Of a stretch of 64,000 bases of DNA, positions 61,033 to 64,000 are shown in pieces. The DNA comes from an uncultured Aquimarina sp. GTDB lineage: Bacteria > Bacteroidota > Bacteroidia > Flavobacteriales > Flavobacteriaceae. The notes under the pieces were generated by a model. It worked only from the letters and a program-made list of their open reading frames with translations, was not told the origin of the DNA and did no database searches. The translations under genes and the position numbers were made by a program. Every line of letters begins with the position of its first letter. The stretch's first letter is position 1. The stretch covers positions 1 to 64,000 of the forward strand of contig CANNBP010000002.1 of the NCBI GenBank assembly GCA_947502885.1, in the 5' to 3' direction.

Positions 61033-62817
61033 TTATCTAGTAAAATTAATCAACTTTCTTCGATAAGCGGTAAGAAGTTTTGATTTTGAAATGAAACCAA
61101 AGTACTTTCCGTCTTTTATCACAGGTAAGTTCCATGCACCAGTATCTTGAAATTTTCGCATGGCAGTTTTTGCGTTATCTTTTTCATAAATGATTGTAGT
61201 GGACACAGGAGACATTAGCATTTCGACAGTAGTAGTATGATATAAAGTATTATCAAACATTATATCTCTAATATTGTCGAGAGATACGATTCCTACTAAA
61301 GTATAAGAATCATCAATAACTGGGAATAAATTTCTATTAGATTTTGCTACCGCTTCACTTAGTAATTGTTTTAGGGTATCTGTCGGTTTTACAGTAATGA
61401 ATTTGGTCTCAATACAGTTTTCTATATTCATTAACGTAAGAACTGTTTGATCTTTGTCATGAGTAAGTAGATGTCCTTGTTTGGCTAATTCACGAGTGTA
61501 AATATTATGCTCAAGCCTGTTTTTTGAAATGATAAAAGATATCGATGTCGTAATCATTAGCGGAATAAACAGTTCATAACTAGACGTTATTTCGGCAATT
61601 AAAAAGATAGAAGTAAGGGGGGCATGAAGTACTCCTGCAATAAGTCCTGCCATTCCTAAGAGGGTGAAATTAGATTCAGATACATGAAATCCAATTCCGA
61701 GATTATTGATTACTTTGGCAACAACGTTACCCAGTGCACTACCCATTACCATTGTAGGAATAAAAACTCCACCAGACCCTCCTGCACCAAAAGTTGCAGT
61801 CATGGCTATGGCCTTAAAAACTGTTATGCCAACTAATAATGCGATAACTACCCATATATTGGAAGTAATTGCATCAAAAGGAGTTTTTCCTAAAGCTTTT
61901 AAGTGATCTCCATCCAATAAATGATTAATAAAGCCAAGTCCTTCACCGTATAATGGCGGTATAAAATATAGCATCACACCAATGGTAAACCCTCCAATTA
62001 GTAATTTATATATCCTTTTAGAAAATTGTCCAAAGAACTTAAGAATTACAAAATACATTTTGGTGAAATAAATGGAGGCAAATGCGGTACCGATACCTAA
62101 AATTATAAAAAAAGGTATATCATTAATGTTGAATTTTTCAGAAACCTCATACCTAAAAAGAACCTCGTCTCCTAAAAATAAATACGAAGTTATTATGGAT
62201 GAAACAGAAGCAAGAAGCAATGGCAATAATGAGGCTAATGTGAGATCTAGACTAAAAATTTCTACAGCAAAAACCAAACCCGCTAATGGAGACTTAAATA
62301 CTGCAGAAATTGCTCCTGCAGCAGCGCATCCTATTAATAAAATGCGTGTTTTGCTATTAACATGAAAAAGTGTGCTTATCGAAGAACTTAGTGCTGATCC
62401 TGAGCCTACAGCCGGTCCTAAAAGCCCAACCGAACCTCCAAAACCTACAGTAATGGGTGCTAGTAGTAGAGGGATATATGCCTGTAAGTCTTTTATTATT
62501 CCATTTCTTTTTGATAAAGAATATAGGATCATAGGAATTGCTGATTGCGTAGGCTTTTTAAAGATGAATTTAGTACATATGTACACCGCTAAGAGTCCTA
62601 TGACGGGTAATATAAAATAGAAAGAAGTCTGCCAAGAAATAATATCACTTTTAAGAAACACCTGAATAACGTGGGTGATGTTTTTTAGCAAAACAGATAC
62701 AATTCCCGCCAAAAAACCAACAAGTATACTAAGAATAAGAACAAAATTCTTGTTAGAAATATGGCGATATCTCCATATCAAAAATCGATGAAGTAGTGTC
62801 TTTTTTTTTGGAGACAT
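61033..62817 (-). CDS. CLC-family anion channel homologue with CBS domains
   Basis: 594 aa. CLC membrane core at residues 1-420 and two CBS domains from about 455. Selectivity regions align as TQSAIPMIL (for GSGIP), GGSVGLLGPAV (for GREGP) and GGSGGVFIPTMVMG (for GxFxP). The external gating Glu (E148 in E. coli ClcA) is thus Leu, and the internal proton Glu (E203) appears to be Ile in LVFAVEIFS. It may be a passive channel, not a Cl-/H+ exchanger. Confidence 0.9.
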   Translation of the reverse strand: MSPKKKTLLHRFLIWRYRHISNKNFVLILSILVGFLAGIVSVLLKNITHVIQVFLKSDIISWQTSFYFILPVIGLLAVYICTKFIFKKPTQSAIPMILYSLSKRNGIIKDLQAYIPLLLAPITVGFGGSVGLLGPAVGSGSALSSSISTLFHVNSKTRILLIGCAAAGAISAVFKSPLAGLVFAVEIFSLDLTLASLLPLLLASVSSIITSYLFLGDEVLFRYEVSEKFNINDIPFFIILGIGTAFASIYFTKMYFVILKFFGQFSKRIYKLLIGGFTIGVMLYFIPPLYGEGLGFINHLLDGDHLKALGKTPFDAITSNIWVVIALLVGITVFKAIAMTATFGAGGSGGVFIPTMVMGSALGNVVAKVINNLGIGFHVSESNFTLLGMAGLIAGVLHAPLTSIFLIAEITSSYELFIPLMITTSISFIISKNRLEHNIYTRELAKQGHLLTHDKDQTVLTLMNIENCIETKFITVKPTDTLKQLLSEAVAKSNRNLFPVIDDSYTLVGIVSLDNIRDIMFDNTLYHTTTVEMLMSPVSTTIIYEKDNAKTAMRKFQDTGAWNLPVIKDGKYFGFISKSKLLTAYRRKLINFTR

Positions 62818-63127
62818 GTAAATAGGATTAGCAGTCTAAAGTTAACTGTTTTCGATAACTTTTTAATATTTCTAAAAAGTGAAAATAAATTTGGTGTAAA
62901 ATTTCAATATATGCCTGTAAAAGAAAATAACAACCTTAAAATTGAGAATGACATAAACCTGTAACCATATATAATCTATTCTTGATGATGCGATTGATAT
63001 AAATGTTAAAATAGATAAATAACTACTTTTTTAATCTTGTTTTCTTTAGAGTCTAAGATTACTGCTTTACTAAATACATATTTTTATTCTGAAGATACTT
63101 CAGGTTTTAATATAATAATAAAATAAT
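62818..63127. other. Gap without a gene, about 310 bp
   Basis: AT-rich DNA upstream of the CLC gene (minus) and downstream of aspS. I see no ORF, repeat or RNA; it should hold the CLC promoter. Confidence 0.4.
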
Positions 63128-63146
63128 GCCCCACTAATTGTGGGGC
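63128..63146 (-). terminator. Terminator after aspS
   Basis: GCCCCAC and GTGGGGC around TAATT, followed on the minus strand by ATTATTTTATT. Confidence 0.75.
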
Positions 63147-63153
63147 TTATATG

Positions 63154-64000
63154 TTATAAATCAAGTTGAATATTCAATTCTTTTAATTGCTCTTGATCAA
63201 TATTTGCTGGTGCATCGATCATAACATCCCTACCGCTATTATTTTTTGGAAAAGCGATGAAATCTCTAATCGTTTCTTGTCCGCCAAGTATTGAAACTAG
63301 TCGGTCAAATCCAAAAGCAATACCTCCGTGTGGTGGAGCTCCGTATTGAAAAGCATCCATCAAGAAACCAAATTGCTCTTTTGCTTCGTCTGGAGTGAAC
63401 CCAAGGTGATCAAACATTAGCGCTTGCGTTTCTTTGTCGTGTATACGAATTGATCCTCCACCAATTTCATTTCCATTTAATACTAAATCATAAGCATTTG
63501 CACGTACATCTCCTGGCTTTGTATCTAATAATGCAATGTCCTCTGGCTTAGGAGAGGTGAAAGGGTGATGCATTGCATGATAACGTTCTGTTTCTTCGTC
63601 CCATTCAAGTAAAGGGAAATCTACAACCCATAATGGCGCAAATTCTTCTGGGTTTCTTAATCCTAATCGTTCTGCCAACTCCATGCGCAATGCACTTAAT
63701 TGACCTCTCACTTTATGAGCTTGACCAGAAAGAACACAGATTAAGTCACCGGGTTTTGCATTGGTGGTCTCTGCCCATTTGGCTAAATCTTCTTGGTCAT
63801 AAAATTTATCTACCGAGGATTTGTAACTACCGTCTTCGTTACATTTAACATAAACCATTCCTAATGCTCCTACTTGAGGTCGTTTTACCCAATCAATTAG
63901 TTTGTCAATTTCTTTACGGGTATAAGATGCACCACCTGGAACAGCAATTCCAACAACTAATTCAGCTTCGTTAAAGACTTTAAATTCTTTGTGCTGTGTA
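63154..64000 (-). CDS. aspS: Aspartyl-tRNA synthetase, C-terminal part
   Basis: About 282 codons in frame to the window edge; the ATG at 63858 is internal. The first part is the GAD insertion domain ([40 protein letters not shown]). The catalytic C-terminal part has [33 protein letters not shown], and motif 3 [16 protein letters not shown]. Charges tRNA-Asp with aspartate. The N-terminal anticodon domain lies outside the window. Confidence 0.95.
   Translation of the reverse strand, partial: TQHKEFKVFNEAELVVGIAVPGGASYTRKEIDKLIDWVKRPQVGALGMVYVKCNEDGSYKSSVDKFYDQEDLAKWAETTNAKPGDLICVLSGQAHKVRGQLSALRMELAERLGLRNPEEFAPLWVVDFPLLEWDEETERYHAMHHPFTSPKPEDIALLDTKPGDVRANAYDLVLNGNEIGGGSIRIHDKETQALMFDHLGFTPDEAKEQFGFLMDAFQYGAPPHGGIAFGFDRLVSILGGQETIRDFIAFPKNNSGRDVMIDAPANIDQEQLKELNIQLDL

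Noticed and set aside
1..64000. tRNA and rRNA genes, insertion sequences, phage genes
   Set aside because: Looked for cloverleaf ends, conserved rRNA strings, transposases and phage structural genes; none were recognised.

Overview
The window looks like chromosome of a marine member of the Flavobacteriaceae (Bacteroidetes). It is AT-rich, several promoters fit the Bacteroidetes -7 motif TAnnTTTG, secreted proteins carry short leaders ending in YGQ, FGQ or SQ, there are many small lipoproteins, and MarC, DUF3109, CLC, dxs and aspS are linked in a flavobacterial style. An Aquimarina-like genus is only a guess.

Region 1, positions 1 to about 31960: an integron-like gene cassette array. Every convincing gene here (about 30) lies on the minus strand. 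Almost every gene is separated from the next by an imperfect palindrome whose ends read TAAC ... GTTA, as in attC recombination sites. They come in several length classes: a 165-bp class (A and D types), short classes of 45-70 bp (two are exactly 59 bp), and a long class B of 200-300 bp holding a strongly conserved block, seen ten times. The decisive sign is that bases just after a gene are the reverse complement of bases just before the same gene, and differ from gene to gene (for example GTTAGCAGTA and TACTGCTAAC). That is expected if each gene was once a circular cassette whose R' and R'' core sites were paired. The cargo is typical of cassette arrays: GNAT acetyltransferases, alpha/beta hydrolases, a class A beta-lactamase, an intradiol dioxygenase, a SUKH protein, an AraC regulator, a sigma-factor operon, small lipoproteins and many unknown secreted proteins, mixed with decayed fragments (TolB, NUDIX, HAD-like and YwqK remnants). 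No integrase, attI or Pc is visible, so this is a cluster of attC sites without an integrase in view. Its 5' end (sense of the genes) abuts region 2, and its 3' end runs off the left edge.

Region 2, 31972-43594: a thirteen-gene minus-strand operon for a Bacteroidetes-type type II secretion / type IV pilus-like machine. In gene order it encodes a major pseudopilin, a short A24 prepilin peptidase, a GspE ATPase, a secretin, GspL-like and GspM-like proteins, two extra lipoproteins, a GspC-like protein, a large GspK-like protein, two minor pseudopilins and GspF. Most junctions overlap by 1-17 bp. All four prepilin-like proteins have Ala, not Gly, at the predicted -1 cleavage position.

Region 3, 43600-64000: ordinary core genome. 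It holds a short plus-strand transcript with a 33-codon ORF and terminator, two coiled-coil envelope proteins, HupE/UreJ-like, dCMP deaminase followed directly by a CtpA-type protease, MarC, DUF3109, ribonucleotide reductase nrdB and nrdA, dGTPase, two related lipocalin-like lipoproteins, dxs, tadA, a cold-shock protein, a CLC anion channel homologue and the C-terminal part of aspS. No rRNA, tRNA, CRISPR array or insertion sequence was recognised.
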